The notes: generated from the sequence alone by a model not told the origin. Shown: positions 7,954 to 20,906, counted from the stretch's first letter. The stretch: 64,000 nucleotides of DNA from Metabacillus idriensis (GCF_009674765.1 NZ_WKKF01000002.1:558001-622000), one strand, 5' to 3'. Made by a program: numbers and translations.

Positions 7954-10900
7954 TTGAGAAAATTTATTCTAAAGTCGTTAGTCGCAACCTCTGTATCTGC
8001 AGTCATGCTTTCCTCAACTTTCAGCAGCGTCCAAGCAATTGATCAAACAAATCTGAAAAAAACTTCTGAGACTTCTTCCATAATAAATACGATAACAAAT
8101 AAAGGCGAGCACAAAATCACCCTTATTACAGGCGATGTGGTCACGGTTAAAGAGATTGAAGACGGTAAAAGCGTGATCAATGTTGAGCCTGCCGATCAAA
8201 ACAGTGCAGGAGCACAGATCCTGACCATCGGTGAAGAAACGTTCGTCATTCCAAATTCAGCCATGCCTTACTTGGCAGCTGACAAGCTGGACAAAGATTT
8301 ATTTAACGTAACGGAATTAATTGAAAATGGCTATGACGACAAGAGTCTCGCTTCTCTCCCGGTAATCGTGGAATATGAAGAGACGAAAGCGCGGGCTGCC
8401 CAAGCAAAATCGGAGCCAAAAGGGACAAAAACAGTACGTACACTTGAAAGTATTAACGGTGCTGCGCTTTCTGCATCAAAAAAGGAAGCAGAAATATTCT
8501 GGGAAGATATCACCCCTGAAACAGCAGTTTTAGAAAAAGCGAAGCCGGAAACAGCTGAGTTTGAAAAAGGAATTGAAAAGATCTGGCTGGATGGAAAAGT
8601 AGAAGCATCTCTTGCACAAAGTGTGCCGCAGATCGGTGCTCCGCAAGTATGGGAATCTGGGTTTACAGGGGAAGGCGTAAAAGTGGCTGTGCTTGATACG
8701 GGGATTGATCCAGCCCACCCTGATTTCTCTGGCCAAATTGAGACGTCAAAAAGCTTTGTTCCAGGCCAGCAGGTGGATGACAAACACGGTCATGGTACAC
8801 ATGTTGCTTCAACCGTCCTCGGAACAGGTGCTGCTTCTGAAGGAAAGAATAAAGGGGTTGCCCCTGAAGCGCGTTTAGTAGTCGGCAAAGTACTGGATGA
8901 CTCAGGAAGCGGTTTAGATTCCTGGATCATTGACGGTATGGAATGGGCAGCTGAAAACGCGAAGATCGTGAATATGAGTCTCGGAAGCTCTGAACCTTCT
9001 GATGGAACCGATCCGATGGCTCAAGCTGTCAACCGGCTTAGTGAAGAAAAAGGGACTCTCTTTGTCATCGCAGCAGGCAACAATGGGGCGGAAGGTGCGA
9101 TTGGTTCACCGGGAGCTGCAGATGCTGCCTTAACGATCGGAGCTGTTGATAAGTCTGATAAGATTGCCTATTTTACATCTAAAGGACCACGCTACGGGGA
9201 TCAGGGGTTAAAACCTGACTTATCGGCTCCTGGAGTCGGCATTCTTGCCGCTCGTTCAGGCCTTTCAGCTGGAACAGGTTCTTATAAGAGTCTGAACGGG
9301 ACATCAATGGCTACACCTCACGTTGCCGGTGCTGCAGCGCTTCTTTTGCAGAAAAATCCGGGCTGGAACGGCACTCAGTTAAAAGAAGCACTGATGAGTA
9401 CTTCTAAAAAATTGCCTTATTCCCCGTATCACATTGGTTCAGGACGTCTGGATGTACCGGCTGCAGCAGCAAGCAAAGTCCGGGCAACGGGTTCTCTGTC
9501 ATTCGGTTTCTTCAAGTGGCCGAACGCGGATGCACAGCCTGTACAAAAAACAGTCACGTATACAAATGATTCGGACACAGCAGCCACATTAAATCTTCAG
9601 GCTGACTTTAAAAATACAAAAGGAAACGCTTCACCAGAAGGCATGCTAACGATTTCTGAGAGCCAGATCACGATTCCGGCAAATGGAACAAAAACCGTTT
9701 CAATCACGCTGGATCCGCAATTTGGTGAAGCAGGGACCCGATATGAAGGTCATTTAACGGCATCGGATGCTGATGGCAAACAAGTGGCTCATACCACAAT
9801 GGGTATGGTGAAAGAAGAGGAAAAATACACGTTAACGCTGACAGCAAAAGACCGTAACGGTAACCCTGCCCTTGCATATGTTGGCCTTGTAAACAAGGAC
9901 ATGGATCCAGAGTTTGTGGCTGTAAATGGAACGGCAGAATTCCGTTTGCGCCCTGGAACGTACTCCGCTATGTCCATGATGGAAGTAGATGAAAATACAG
10001 ACCACCGCGGGGTTGCATTAGTCGGAAATCCTGAAATTACATTAGACGGACCTCAAACAGTAGAACTTGATGCTCGTAAAGCAAACGAAATAAAAGTTGA
10101 CGTGCCAAAGGAGACAGAGCCAAGCTATCAGCGCATGGAATATTACCGTTCACTCGACGGCAAATCGATGAACCATGTGTACTTAATGCCGGTATGGATT
10201 GATAAAATGTATGCTGCTCCGACAAAGAAAGTGAAAAATGGAGAATTTGAGATGCTGAACCGCTGGCGGTTAATCAAGCCTTATCTTCAAATTCACTTTA
10301 AAGATAAAGTATTGGATGATATTCCTTTGGCAGGCAGCACAATGCTGGATGGAAAGTATAACTTATCAGCCGTTTATGCAGGAAACGGATCAGCAGCTGA
10401 TTTTGAACGATTAAACGCAAAAGGAAAGGCTGTCGTTGTTGACCGCAATGCAGATGTTACTCCTTCACAGCAAGCTGTTGCCGCACATGCAGCAGGAGCG
10501 AAGCTTTTAATTATCGTCAATCATGAAGATACAGAATTCAGCGTATTTGCAGGAAATCCGGATTATACGGACATTCCCCTTGCTGTTGCCGGCATCAGCA
10601 AAAGTGAAGGAGACAAAGTGATAAAGGCTGCACGTTCAGGCAACCTGAAGCTTTTTGTTGAAGGTGAACCGAACACGCCATTTGTTTATGATTTAATGGA
10701 TGTTCATGGAGAAAGCATTCCGAAGGATTTGACTTATGCTCCTTCTAACAGTGAACTCGTAAAAATTGATACACGGTACAAGTCTGATCAGGAAGCTCCT
10801 GGAGGAGAATTCCGCTATGACTTGCGTCCACATACAGTCAGAGCAGTCGGTTTCCAGTATAAGATTGAGCTGCCATCTGTACGAACCGAGTGGGTTTCAG

Positions 10901-11691
10901 CAGTTGAAGGGACACGCTGGTATCACCAGGCACAGGTTTTAGACAGTCCGTGGGAAGTCCGTCAGCCGGCTGTAACCTATGAAGAAGGTGAAAGACTGCA
11001 GGAAGACTGGTTCTCACCCGTTGTGCGCCCGCGTCTCGGAGCTGGATATTGGACGCCTAATCGCCAAGGAAACTCGTTCCAGTTCAACATTCCAGCCTGG
11101 GCAGATTCAGGAAATGGAAGCACTGGCGGAACGGGTTATGATGAATCAGTTAAAAATCAATCACATAAGCTGTACCAGGGAGATACCCTGATTAAACAAG
11201 GGACAAGTCAGGCATTAAATGTATTCAGCGGCATCTCAGAAGAAAGAAAACAGTACCGTTTAGTCACAGATGCCAAGCGTGACCCAAACCGCTGGGACAC
11301 ATCCGTAAGCACACAAACAGAGTGGACATTTTGGTCTGGAAAAGGAGATGACTTCCATACACTGCTACCGTTCTATTCTCTTGACTACAAGGTTGAAACC
11401 GATATGAACGGTAATGCATTAGCTGCTCCATCAACAAATCTGGAATTATCTGCTTCAAAACTGGATGGAGTTGAAGGATATGGAAAACTGGAAGGTGCAG
11501 CACTTGAGGTTTCTTTCAATGAAGGAAAGTCATGGAAGAAAGTGAAACTCGAGCGTACAGCAGAGAATAAATGGAAGGCTAAAATCAACAACACTAAAAA
11601 CAGCAAACACGTATCTCTGAGGGCATCTGCCTGGGATGATGCCGGGAATAAAATCACGCAGGATGTGATTAAGGCATACGGGTTGAGGTAA
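7954..11691 (+). CDS. Large secreted subtilisin-family (S8) serine protease with PA domain
   Basis: Extracellular peptidase, 1245 aa from a TTG start preceded by AGGAGG; a further-upstream ATG at 7882 would bury the signal peptide and is rejected. Signal peptide about residues 1-28 (basic MRKF, hydrophobic core, cleavage near VQA). A propeptide-like region to about 220 precedes the S8 domain, whose triad is Asp248 (VLDTGIDPAHPDF), His280 (HGHGTHVA) and Ser451 (NGTSMATPHVAG). Downstream come beta-rich segments about 500-700, a protease-associated (PA) domain about 810-900 (KAVVVDRN, AHAAGAKLLIIVNH), and a long beta-rich C-terminus. No LPxTG or S-layer motif was seen, so it is probably released. 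Likely role is peptide nutrition. Monocistronic, with a terminator after it. Confidence 0.88.
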   Translation: MRKFILKSLVATSVSAVMLSSTFSSVQAIDQTNLKKTSETSSIINTITNKGEHKITLITGDVVTVKEIEDGKSVINVEPADQNSAGAQILTIGEETFVIPNSAMPYLAADKLDKDLFNVTELIENGYDDKSLASLPVIVEYEETKARAAQAKSEPKGTKTVRTLESINGAALSASKKEAEIFWEDITPETAVLEKAKPETAEFEKGIEKIWLDGKVEASLAQSVPQIGAPQVWESGFTGEGVKVAVLDTGIDPAHPDFSGQIETSKSFVPGQQVDDKHGHGTHVASTVLGTGAASEGKNKGVAPEARLVVGKVLDDSGSGLDSWIIDGMEWAAENAKIVNMSLGSSEPSDGTDPMAQAVNRLSEEKGTLFVIAAGNNGAEGAIGSPGAADAALTIGAVDKSDKIAYFTSKGPRYGDQGLKPDLSAPGVGILAARSGLSAGTGSYKSLNGTSMATPHVAGAAALLLQKNPGWNGTQLKEALMSTSKKLPYSPYHIGSGRLDVPAAAASKVRATGSLSFGFFKWPNADAQPVQKTVTYTNDSDTAATLNLQADFKNTKGNASPEGMLTISESQITIPANGTKTVSITLDPQFGEAGTRYEGHLTASDADGKQVAHTTMGMVKEEEKYTLTLTAKDRNGNPALAYVGLVNKDMDPEFVAVNGTAEFRLRPGTYSAMSMMEVDENTDHRGVALVGNPEITLDGPQTVELDARKANEIKVDVPKETEPSYQRMEYYRSLDGKSMNHVYLMPVWIDKMYAAPTKKVKNGEFEMLNRWRLIKPYLQIHFKDKVLDDIPLAGSTMLDGKYNLSAVYAGNGSAADFERLNAKGKAVVVDRNADVTPSQQAVAAHAAGAKLLIIVNHEDTEFSVFAGNPDYTDIPLAVAGISKSEGDKVIKAARSGNLKLFVEGEPNTPFVYDLMDVHGESIPKDLTYAPSNSELVKIDTRYKSDQEAPGGEFRYDLRPHTVRAVGFQYKIELPSVRTEWVSAVEGTRWYHQAQVLDSPWEVRQPAVTYEEGERLQEDWFSPVVRPRLGAGYWTPNRQGNSFQFNIPAWADSGNGSTGGTGYDESVKNQSHKLYQGDTLIKQGTSQALNVFSGISEERKQYRLVTDAKRDPNRWDTSVSTQTEWTFWSGKGDDFHTLLPFYSLDYKVETDMNGNALAAPSTNLELSASKLDGVEGYGKLEGAALEVSFNEGKSWKKVKLERTAENKWKAKINNTKNSKHVSLRASAWDDAGNKITQDVIKAYGLR

Positions 11692-11708
11692 TCAGAAGAA
11701 TGGTAAGC

Positions 11709-11740
11709 AAGAAGAGGGGCGCAGGCTTCTCTTCTTTTTT
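11709..11740 (+). terminator. Intrinsic terminator of the S8 protease gene
   Basis: AAGAAGAG / CTCTTCTT stem, 12-nt loop, T run. Confidence 0.8.
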
Positions 11741-11758
11741 CTGTTCAGCTGGAAAAAG

Positions 11759-11789
11759 AGTTTACTTTTAATTCCATGTAAAGTAAACT
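11759..11789. promoter_or_regulatory. Candidate operator of the XRE regulator
   Basis: Perfect 10-bp inverted repeat AGTTTACTTT / AAAGTAAACT with an 11-bp spacer, 34 bp upstream of the regulator start. Further half-site-like GTAAAG (about 11795) and TTTAC (about 11805) follow. Symmetry and position fit autoregulation by the XRE protein; not shown. Confidence 0.55.
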
Positions 11790-11822
11790 TAACGTAAAGG
11801 AAGCTTTACAAGGTGGATGAAC

Positions 11823-12029
11823 ATGAAGAACAGAATCAAGGAAATGCGCGCAGAAAAAGGGATGACTCAGGAACAGCTGTCGGTTCAGGTTGGCGTTTCA
11901 AGACAATCGATTATTGCGATTGAATCTGGAAAATACAATCCGTCTTTGGAACTTGCATTTAAGATTGCGAACTCGTTTACGTGCAGAATTGAAGAAATTT
12001 TTATTTTTGAGGATGGGGGAGAGGGATGA
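11823..12029 (+). CDS. Small XRE-family transcriptional regulator
   Basis: 68-aa helix-turn-helix protein consisting of little more than a Cro/CI-type HTH (RIKEMRAEKGMTQEQL, then VSRQSIIAIESGKYNPSLE). The ATG at 11817 touches the Shine-Dalgarno AGGTGG, whereas 11823 has 6-nt spacing, so 11823 is chosen. The stop overlaps the start of the next gene (ATGA), a small membrane protein. Such XRE-plus-membrane-protein pairs are common in Bacillota; the signal is unknown. The inverted repeat upstream is its likely binding site. Confidence 0.85.
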   Translation: MKNRIKEMRAEKGMTQEQLSVQVGVSRQSIIAIESGKYNPSLELAFKIANSFTCRIEEIFIFEDGGEG

Positions 12030-12349
12030 TGGAATCAGCTGGAGCTTTTATCGGGTTATACGGGGGAATGGCAGCGGGTTTGATCGGATGGTTGCTTGGT
12101 CTTTATTTTGCGAAGAAAAAAAGGGGAGTTGATGAAGTTTTTCATTTCATTGATCAGAAATCACGGTCGGTCGCATGGATCCTTACGATGGCGGCCATCT
12201 ATATTTTCTTCACGCTGCTGCTTTTCGGAGTGGATTTAAGTCCTGCGATGATGCTCTCGCTGCTTCTCTTTGTTCATTTGGGCAGCTGGGCAATCACAAA
12301 AGTCATTCTCTCGGTCCGTTTCAGCAGTACCGGATCAGACAGCAATTAA
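12026..12349 (+). CDS. Small integral membrane protein, partner of the XRE regulator
   Basis: 107 aa with three hydrophobic segments (about residues 4-27, 50-70 and 76-96) and a basic/acidic loop (KKKRGVDEVFHFIDQKSR) after the first. No family recognised with certainty. Translationally coupled to the regulator gene by a 4-bp overlap (a second ATG at 12029 is also possible). It might modulate the regulator or be its only target. Confidence 0.7.
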   Translation: MMESAGAFIGLYGGMAAGLIGWLLGLYFAKKKRGVDEVFHFIDQKSRSVAWILTMAAIYIFFTLLLFGVDLSPAMMLSLLLFVHLGSWAITKVILSVRFSSTGSDSN

Positions 12350-12353
12350 ACTC

Positions 12354-12402
12354 TTGACACTTTCCTCATTCAATCATAAACTAACGATAGACACTAGTTT
12401 AT
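12354..12402 (+). promoter_or_regulatory. Promoter of the hut operon with overlapping inverted repeat
   Basis: SigA-type promoter TTGACA (12354-12359), 17 bp, TAAACT (12377-12382). A perfect 8-bp inverted repeat ATAAACTA / TAGTTTAT with 11-bp spacer (12376-12402) covers the -10 and the start point, so a repressor could bind there. In B. subtilis the hut promoter region is under CodY and catabolite control; which factor would use this repeat is unknown. Confidence 0.7.
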
Positions 12403-12432
12403 CAGAAAATTCAGTATGAAGTGAGAATGGAT

Positions 12433-12879
12433 ATGAGCATACAACCGGATCATCGTATTGGTAAAAATGCCATGCAGCTCGTTTTGCTCGGTGAAGACGA
12501 TCAATTTTATGGGCAGCAGCTGACAGAGCAGGGATTTCAATTTTGTCAGGGAAAAACGGGTTCAATGGAGACGCATAAAGTAGTTGCGGCCATTGAAACG
12601 GCAGCAAAACGTTCAGGTGTAATATCGCCTGATGGATACCGTGAAACACACTCCTTGTATCATGCTATTATGGAAGCGCTTCATGGCGTGACGAGAGGGC
12701 AGGTTCAGCTTGGAAGTGTTTTGCGCACCGTGGGACTTCGTTTTGCCATTGTCCGCGGCAAGCCTTACGAGGCAGAAACGGAAGGCGAATGGATTGCGAT
12801 TGCTTTGTACGGCACAATAGGTGCACCTGTTAAAGGTTCAGAGCATGAGGCAATGGGTTTGGGAATCAATCATATATAA
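12433..12879 (+). CDS. hutP: Hut operon antiterminator HutP
   Basis: RNA-binding antitermination protein that, with L-histidine and Mg2+, binds NAG repeats in the hut leader and lets transcription pass into hutH. 148 aa from ATG 12433, the same length as remembered for B. subtilis HutP, and the opening [10 protein letters not shown] aligns with its MTLHKERRIG, so the upstream GTG (12421) and ATG (12427) are not used. Conserved blocks: [23 protein letters not shown]-type segment ([14 protein letters not shown]), [18 protein letters not shown] and the terminal GINHI. The target RNA lies immediately downstream (12890-12967). Confidence 0.95.
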   Translation: MSIQPDHRIGKNAMQLVLLGEDDQFYGQQLTEQGFQFCQGKTGSMETHKVVAAIETAAKRSGVISPDGYRETHSLYHAIMEALHGVTRGQVQLGSVLRTVGLRFAIVRGKPYEAETEGEWIAIALYGTIGAPVKGSEHEAMGLGINHI

Positions 12880-12889
12880 GATGCACCCA

Positions 12890-12967
12890 TAGTTAATAGA
12901 TAGCAGGGGGCTGTATCGGTAGAAACACGGTTTTGCGTGTTTCTATTGGTATGGCCTCCTTTTTGGT
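12890..12967 (+). promoter_or_regulatory. HutP-dependent terminator/antiterminator between hutP and hutH
   Basis: Three NAG triplets with exact 4-nt spacers: UAG (12890), UAG (12897), CAG (12904), i.e. the spacing described for HutP site I. They abut a long hairpin: 12905-12929 pairs with 12936-12960 (loop GTTTTG); apart from G-U wobbles all positions pair. A T-rich tract (TTTTGGTTTTTATTTT) follows from 12961. The last NAG forms the base of the stem, so HutP binding should prevent its closure. Confidence 0.85.
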
Positions 12968-12997
12968 TTTTATTTTGAACAAAAGAGGAGCAGAAAG

Positions 12998-14526
12998 ATG
13001 ATTGAATTAACGGGAAGTTCACTCACAATTGAATCAGCAAAGAAGGTTTTATATGAAAAATCCATGATTCATATTCCTGACTATGTGTGGGATTCGGTTG
13101 AAAAGAGCAGAAAAGCGGTTGAAAACATAGTCGCTCAGAAGAAGATCGTTTACGGAATTACAACGGGGTTTGGGAAATTCAGTGATGTGCTGATTGATGC
13201 CGAACATGCAGAAGAGCTGCAGATCAATTTGATTCGAAGTCATGCATGCGGTGTTGGAGACCCGTTTCCGGAAGAGGTGTCACGGGGGATGCTTTTGCTT
13301 AGGCTTAATGCCTTGCTGAAAGGTTTTTCCGGAGTCCGCAGGGAGGTTTTATCTTTACTTGTTTCGCTGCTGAATCACGAGATTCATCCCGTTGTGCCGC
13401 AGCAGGGTTCACTTGGAGCAAGCGGAGATTTGGCTCCTTTGTCTCACATGGCACTTGTTCTTGTCGGTGAAGGAGAGGTTTTTTATCAGGGACGGAAAAT
13501 GGAGACCGATGAAGCCTTTCAGTTAGCGGGACTTCATCCTGTGACGCTTCAGGCTAAAGAAGGTCTGGCTTTAATCAATGGGACACAGGCAATGACGGCA
13601 ATGGGACTCGTCAATTACATTGAAGCTGAAGCGGTGGCGCTGCAGGCAGACTACATCGCTTCAATGACGATTGAAGGTCTGAGAGGAATCATTGATGCGT
13701 TTGATGAAGACATTCATATTGCCCGCGGCTACAAAGAGCAAATGGAAGTGGCTGAGCGAATCAGAGGGATTTTAAAAGGCAGCTTTCTGGTGACCCATCA
13801 GGGAGAGCTGAGGGTTCAGGATGCCTACTCCTTAAGGTGCATCCCTCAGGTTCATGGGGCAAGTCTTCAGGTCCTTTCTTATGTGAAAGATAAGCTTGAA
13901 ATTGAAATGAACGCAGCTACGGATAATCCGCTGATTTTTGATGATGGCAAAAAGGTTTTGTCAGGAGGGAATTTCCACGGTCAGCCGATTGCGTTTGCCA
14001 TGGATTTTTTGAAGGTGGGCATCGCAGAGCTTGCTAATATTTCCGAACGAAGAATTGAAAGACTGGTCAATCCGCAGCTCAATGATCTGCCGCCGTTCTT
14101 GAGTCCAATGCCCGGACTCCAGTCAGGAGCGATGATCATGCAATATTGTGCTGCGTCGCTTGTGTCTGAAAACAAGACGCTTGCCCACCCTGCGAGTGTG
14201 GATTCAATCCCCTCATCAGCAAATCAGGAGGATCACGTCAGCATGGGGACGATTGCCTCCAGGCATGCCTATCAAATTATTCAAAACTGCAGACGTGTGC
14301 TTGCGATTGAATTGATTTGTGCAATGGAGGCAGCAGCCTACCGGGGAATTGAGAAGATGTCCGAAACGACAAGAACATTTTATTTTCATGGAAGAACGGT
14401 GGTCCCTGCGATTACGAAGGACAGGGTTTTTTCAAAGGATATGGAAGCTGCTGCCGCCTGGCTGAAAAAAGCGGATGTGAACAGATTTAAAAAAGATCAT
14501 AACGATAAAAAGGGGGAAATTTTATC

Positions 14527-14530
<4 letters not shown>
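12998..14530 (+). CDS. hutH: Histidine ammonia-lyase
   Basis: First step of histidine degradation: L-histidine to urocanate and ammonia. 510 aa, normal length. The Ala-Ser-Gly that cyclises to the MIO cofactor is present at residues 141-143 ([12 protein letters not shown]). Other family blocks: [50 protein letters not shown] precedes the ATG. It overlaps hutU by 4 bp and its expression should depend on HutP readthrough of the upstream hairpin. Confidence 0.97.
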
Positions 14531-18399
<3,869 letters not shown>

Positions 18400-18475
18400 C
18401 ATCATTCACACTTTTCTGAAAAAAAGCTATACTTGAAAGAAAACAGGAGAGCGGGCTTTGAATATGGAGGATAAA

Positions 18476-19084
18476 ATGGTAAAGCTTGCTGTAAATGGAG
18501 GCATCAATTTTGGCTCAAAGCTTACAGCTAAACAGCTGATCACGCTTGCTGATTATATGGATGAAGATCAGGAGCTCGAATTGACAACCTTCCAGCAGCT
18601 CTATTTAGATATTCCTGAGAGCAGACTTGAAGAAGCAAAATTAGCTTTTGAAACAGCCGGGCTCCATTGGTACCCTGTCGGTAATTATGTAAAGAGTTTA
18701 CGCACCTGCAACTTCTGCAAAGGTGCTGAAGAAGAAGGAATGCCGGTTGCTGCCAAACTAAATGAGAGAATAAAAGGAAAGCCTGTTCCTTTTCCAATAA
18801 AGGTTGCTTACACCGGCTGTCCGAATGCCTGCGGAGAGCCGCTCGTCAATGATATTGGCATCATTAAAATGAAAGACGCCTATGACCTGTTCATTGGAGG
18901 CCGTGCAAAAGGAAAAAATGCACAAATTGGTCATTTGTTTTTAGAAAGCCTGCAGCCTGAAGACCTCTATCAGGCCGTTGAAAAAATCATTGCCGTATAC
19001 GCAGAAAACGGGAAGAAACGCGAGTATTTTGCGAAGTTTTTGAAGAGGTACGGAATTGAGAGACTGAAGGAAGAGATTTTGTAA
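18476..19084 (+). CDS. Half-size nitrite/sulfite reductase-like protein (siroheme/[4Fe-4S] type)
   Basis: About 202 aa resembling one half of a sulfite/nitrite reductase: an N-terminal ferredoxin-like half domain (residues about 5-70) followed by the cluster region with four cysteines in C-x2-C (RTCNFCKG) and C-x3-C (TGCPNACGE) arrangement. In full-length enzymes these cysteines bind the [4Fe-4S] cluster coupled to siroheme; the second repeat is absent here. No partner subunit gene is adjacent. Two starts are possible: TTG 18458 with AGGAGA, or ATG 18476 with GGAGG 5 nt before it; the latter is given. Function unknown; could be an assimilatory-type or redox-sensing protein. Confidence 0.7.
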   Translation: MVKLAVNGGINFGSKLTAKQLITLADYMDEDQELELTTFQQLYLDIPESRLEEAKLAFETAGLHWYPVGNYVKSLRTCNFCKGAEEEGMPVAAKLNERIKGKPVPFPIKVAYTGCPNACGEPLVNDIGIIKMKDAYDLFIGGRAKGKNAQIGHLFLESLQPEDLYQAVEKIIAVYAENGKKREYFAKFLKRYGIERLKEEIL

Positions 19085-19103
19085 TCATTAAAACTAGCAA
19101 ATT

Positions 19104-19144
19104 TTGCACTTCAATCATAAAAATTGGAGTGCTTCTTTAGTTTT
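19104..19144 (+). terminator. Intrinsic terminator
   Basis: GCACTTCAAT / ATTGGAGTGC stem (one G-U), 7-nt loop, T-rich tail. Confidence 0.7.
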
Positions 19145-19251
19145 ATCTTATAAGGATTGGGCAAAACTGAAATGTGTTCTTATAAGTAATAAGGTATACT
19201 TAATTAATACTGTGAACTTTCAAAATTATTAATTTTCAAACTGGAGGAAAT

Positions 19252-19629
19252 ATGAATATGAAACTTGGCGCATTCTCTGTAAGTTTAAGTGTAAAAGACA
19301 TAAACAAATCAAAAATATTTTACGAAAATCTTGGATTTCAAGCCTTGGGAGGGGATATTACCCAAAATTGGATCATTATGAAGAATGAAAGCTGCATAAT
19401 TGGTTTATTCCAAGGGATGTTCGAAAAGAATATTTTGACTTTTAATCCAGGCTGGAATGAAAATGCCGAAAATCTTCAATCATTTACGGACATTCGCGAT
19501 ATCCAAAAGCAGCTTAAAGCAAAAGGAATTAAAATACTGTCTGAAGCAGATGAAACAAGCGAAGGGCCTGCAAGTTTTACAATTGAAGATCCTGATGGCA
19601 ATCCCATCCTTGTAGATCAGCACAGATAG
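19252..19629 (+). CDS. VOC-superfamily protein (glyoxalase/bleomycin resistance fold)
   Basis: 125-aa single vicinal-oxygen-chelate domain protein: N-terminal VSLSVKDINKSKIFYENLGF and C-terminal FTIEDPDGNPILVDQ are the typical strand/motif pair, with a candidate metal Glu in IEDPDGN and the final strand. Substrate unknown; family members include glyoxalases, fosfomycin and bleomycin resistance proteins. CTGGAGG precedes ATG 19252 (a second in-frame ATG is at 19258). Confidence 0.8.
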   Translation: MNMKLGAFSVSLSVKDINKSKIFYENLGFQALGGDITQNWIIMKNESCIIGLFQGMFEKNILTFNPGWNENAENLQSFTDIRDIQKQLKAKGIKILSEADETSEGPASFTIEDPDGNPILVDQHR

Positions 19630-19770
19630 ACTATAGGATGAGTTGAAATAACATGAGAATTAATGGAAATGTTTATAAGTGGATGGCAGCGGAAATCCAC
19701 GGGTGAATGTATAACCAATAACAACAATGAATGCGAAAACAGCCTTAAGTTTCTAGGAGAGTGATTACAG

Positions 19771-20562
19771 TTGAAAAACTATGAAAATATGGACCCAAGT
19801 GAAATAAGGGAGCTTATTCGCAAACAAACCATTACTGGACCAACCGCTGGCATGTCAAAAGGTTTTACACAAGCAAATCTCGTTATTTTAAAAAAAGAAT
19901 ATGCCTTTGACTTCCTGTTGTTTTGTCAGCGAAATCCAAAGCCCTGTCCATTATTAGATGTAACGGAACCTGGTTCTTTCATTCCAGGCAAAATGGCAAA
20001 AGATGCAGATATTCGCATGGATATCCCTAAGTATCGTATTTATGAAGATGGTATATATACGAAAGAAGTAAATGAGATTACAGAGTATTGGAAAGATGAT
20101 ATGGTAGGTTTTTTACTGGGATGCAGTTTTACATTTGAAACCCCGCTAATGGATAGCGGGATTCCTATTCGTCATATTGAAGAAAACTGTAACGTTCCTA
20201 TGTATAAAACCAATATTCCATGTGAAAAAGCGGGGATATTTGAAGGCCCGACTGTTGTCAGTATGCGGCCAATGAAGCCCGAAGATGCCATCCGCGCGAT
20301 TCAAATCACCACCCGCTTTCCTGCTGTACATGGGTCACCAATTCATATTGGCGACCCGGGTCAAATTGGAATCACCGATATCTCAAAGCCGGATTTCGGT
20401 GATTCAGTAACAATCAAAGAAGGTGAAATTCCAGTATTCTGGGCTTGCGGCGTTACCCCTCAAGCTGCAGCCATACAAAGTAAACCTTCAATAATGATTA
20501 CTCATGCCCCGGGTCATATGTTCATTAGTGATGTAAAAGATGAGGAATTCAGTATTTTATAA
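19771..20562 (+). CDS. YcsI-like putative hydro-lyase (DUF1445)
   Basis: 263 aa, TTG start with AGGAG upstream. Matches the DUF1445/UPF0317 family that includes B. subtilis YcsI and, distantly, D-glutamate cyclase-type enzymes: GPTAGMSKGFTQANL near the N-terminus, CPLLDVTEPG, FLLGCSFTFE, VPMYKTNIPC, VVSMRPM and ITHAPGHMFI near the end. Reaction not established for this protein. Not linked to a kip-type cluster here. Ends in a strong terminator. Confidence 0.8.
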   Translation: MKNYENMDPSEIRELIRKQTITGPTAGMSKGFTQANLVILKKEYAFDFLLFCQRNPKPCPLLDVTEPGSFIPGKMAKDADIRMDIPKYRIYEDGIYTKEVNEITEYWKDDMVGFLLGCSFTFETPLMDSGIPIRHIEENCNVPMYKTNIPCEKAGIFEGPTVVSMRPMKPEDAIRAIQITTRFPAVHGSPIHIGDPGQIGITDISKPDFGDSVTIKEGEIPVFWACGVTPQAAAIQSKPSIMITHAPGHMFISDVKDEEFSIL

Positions 20563-20590
20563 AAATTAATATAGTTGGATCAGCAGTATA

Positions 20591-20621
20591 AAAAGGATCT
20601 TCTAATCGAAGATCCTTTTTT
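20591..20621 (+). terminator. Intrinsic terminator
   Basis: AAAAGGATCTTC / GAAGATCCTTTT, 5-nt loop, T tract. Confidence 0.92.
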
Positions 20622-20840
20622 GTGTGTAGCAGCAGCACGTACGCTATAGAGTGAAAATCTCTAACGTGGCCGTTAGTAAAATTTATAAGAACCTTGTATG
20701 TTTTTTTATTTTTAACACGTTGTGTTGGTAATCCAAGGAGGATTAATACATTTTTTTATTGAAGTACAGTTTAAATTTCTATAATGGTTCAAACTACTAT
20801 TATGTGACTTTAACTTGTTAAGATTGGATGATACGGTTCC
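20622..20840. other. Gene-free stretch
   Basis: No convincing coding region. Noted: a small perfect hairpin CTAACG-TGGC-CGTTAG (20661-20676) and a Shine-Dalgarno-like AAGGAGG near 20737 followed only by a T-rich run and a 20-codon open frame; possibly a gene remnant. Confidence 0.3.
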
Positions 20841-20848
20841 TTTGTCAC

Positions 20849-20900
20849 GCAACCGAAAAGTTGCTTATGCTTGACAAGCAACCGTAGAGTTGCTTAAACT
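20849..20900 (+). promoter_or_regulatory. arsR promoter with two identical-type operators
   Basis: Promoter TTGACA (20871-20876), 18 bp, TAAACT (20895-20900). Two copies of GCAAC-N6-GTTGC (20849-20864 and 20878-20893), 29 bp apart, flank the -35; the second fills the -35/-10 spacer. This is the layout expected for autorepression by the ArsR-type protein encoded just downstream. Confidence 0.75.
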
Positions 20901-20906
20901 GGATAT

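Noticed and set aside
8331-8783. 150-codon minus-strand frame inside the S8 protease gene
   Set aside because: Antisense shadow; the opposite strand carries the conserved protease propeptide and catalytic Asp region.
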